Source of the DNA: CAXSEF01 sp964236585
GTDB lineage: Bacteria > Pseudomonadota > Alphaproteobacteria > Acetobacterales > Acetobacteraceae
Assembly: GCA_964236585.1 (NCBI GenBank)
Contig: CAXSFE010000068.1
Location: 1-20,728 of the forward strand
Direction of reading: 5' to 3'
Length of the DNA stretch: 20,728 nucleotides
A program made the translations under genes and the position numbers. Positions within the stretch are counted from its first letter, which is position 1. Each line of letters starts with the position of its first letter. Of the stretch, positions 20,676 through 20,728 are shown in pieces. A model generated the notes under the pieces. The model searched no databases. It was not told the origin of the DNA and was given only the letters and a program-made list of their open reading frames with translations.

Positions 20676-20728
20676 GCAAGGCCGGGCTCTGCCCGGACCC
20701 GCCAGGGGCGAGCCGCCCCTGGACCGGC
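20676..20728. repeat. Palindromic intergenic element D, left arm only (cut by window edge)
   Basis: These 53 bases are identical to 17011-17063, the first part of element C. They include hairpin 1 (20682-20696, CCGGGC with TCT loop) and hairpin 2 (20702-20722, CCAGGGGC with GAGCC loop). The element starts 33 bases upstream of the mfd start codon, so either it lies in the mfd leader or the mfd promoter lies between it and the gene. The 33 bases between them show no recognisable promoter. Confidence 0.85.

Overview
The window is a very GC-rich (by eye above 70 % G+C), densely coded stretch of bacterial chromosome. It carries seven genes of trehalose and alpha-glucan metabolism on the + strand and one DNA-repair gene (mfd) converging on them from the - strand. 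Gene content, the long GlgE with an extra N-terminal domain, the TreS-maltokinase fusion, and GC-rich palindromic intergenic elements built around 'GGGCTCTGCCC' all point to a high-GC alphaproteobacterium, probably Rhodospirillales/Acetobacteraceae. The taxonomic call is inference from memory, not from a search.

Layout: glgE (5' end outside the window, to 2891); treS fused to maltokinase (2983-6342); glgB (6335-8632); palindromic element A; treZ (8784-10562); malQ (10559-12574); palindromic element B; treY (12735-15533); otsA (15530-17005); palindromic element C; mfd on the - strand (20642 to 17166); palindromic element D, cut by the right edge. The + strand genes form three tightly packed modules: glgE/treS-mak/glgB, treZ/malQ and treY/otsA. 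Overlaps of 4-8 bases suggest translational coupling inside them, and a roughly 130-160 base palindromic element separates each module from the next.

Together the enzymes can run a trehalose-glucan cycle. TreS converts trehalose to maltose, the fused kinase makes maltose 1-phosphate, GlgE polymerises it into linear alpha-1,4-glucan, and GlgB branches the product. In the other direction TreY converts the reducing end of a glucan to a trehalosyl unit, TreZ releases trehalose, and MalQ recycles malto-oligosaccharides too short for TreY. OtsA feeds the cycle from nucleotide-sugar and glucose 6-phosphate. A debranching enzyme (GlgX/TreX) and a trehalose-6-phosphate phosphatase (OtsB) are not in the window. 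Catalytic triads are intact in all five GH13 enzymes and in MalQ, whereas the extra N-terminal barrel-like domain of GlgE has lost its catalytic residues.

I found no wholly new system. The features that deserve most attention are the four-hairpin intergenic elements, whose arms have diverged while each hairpin keeps its pairing, and the degenerate GH13-like domain on GlgE. No RNA genes, CRISPR arrays, transposase genes or convincing promoters were seen.
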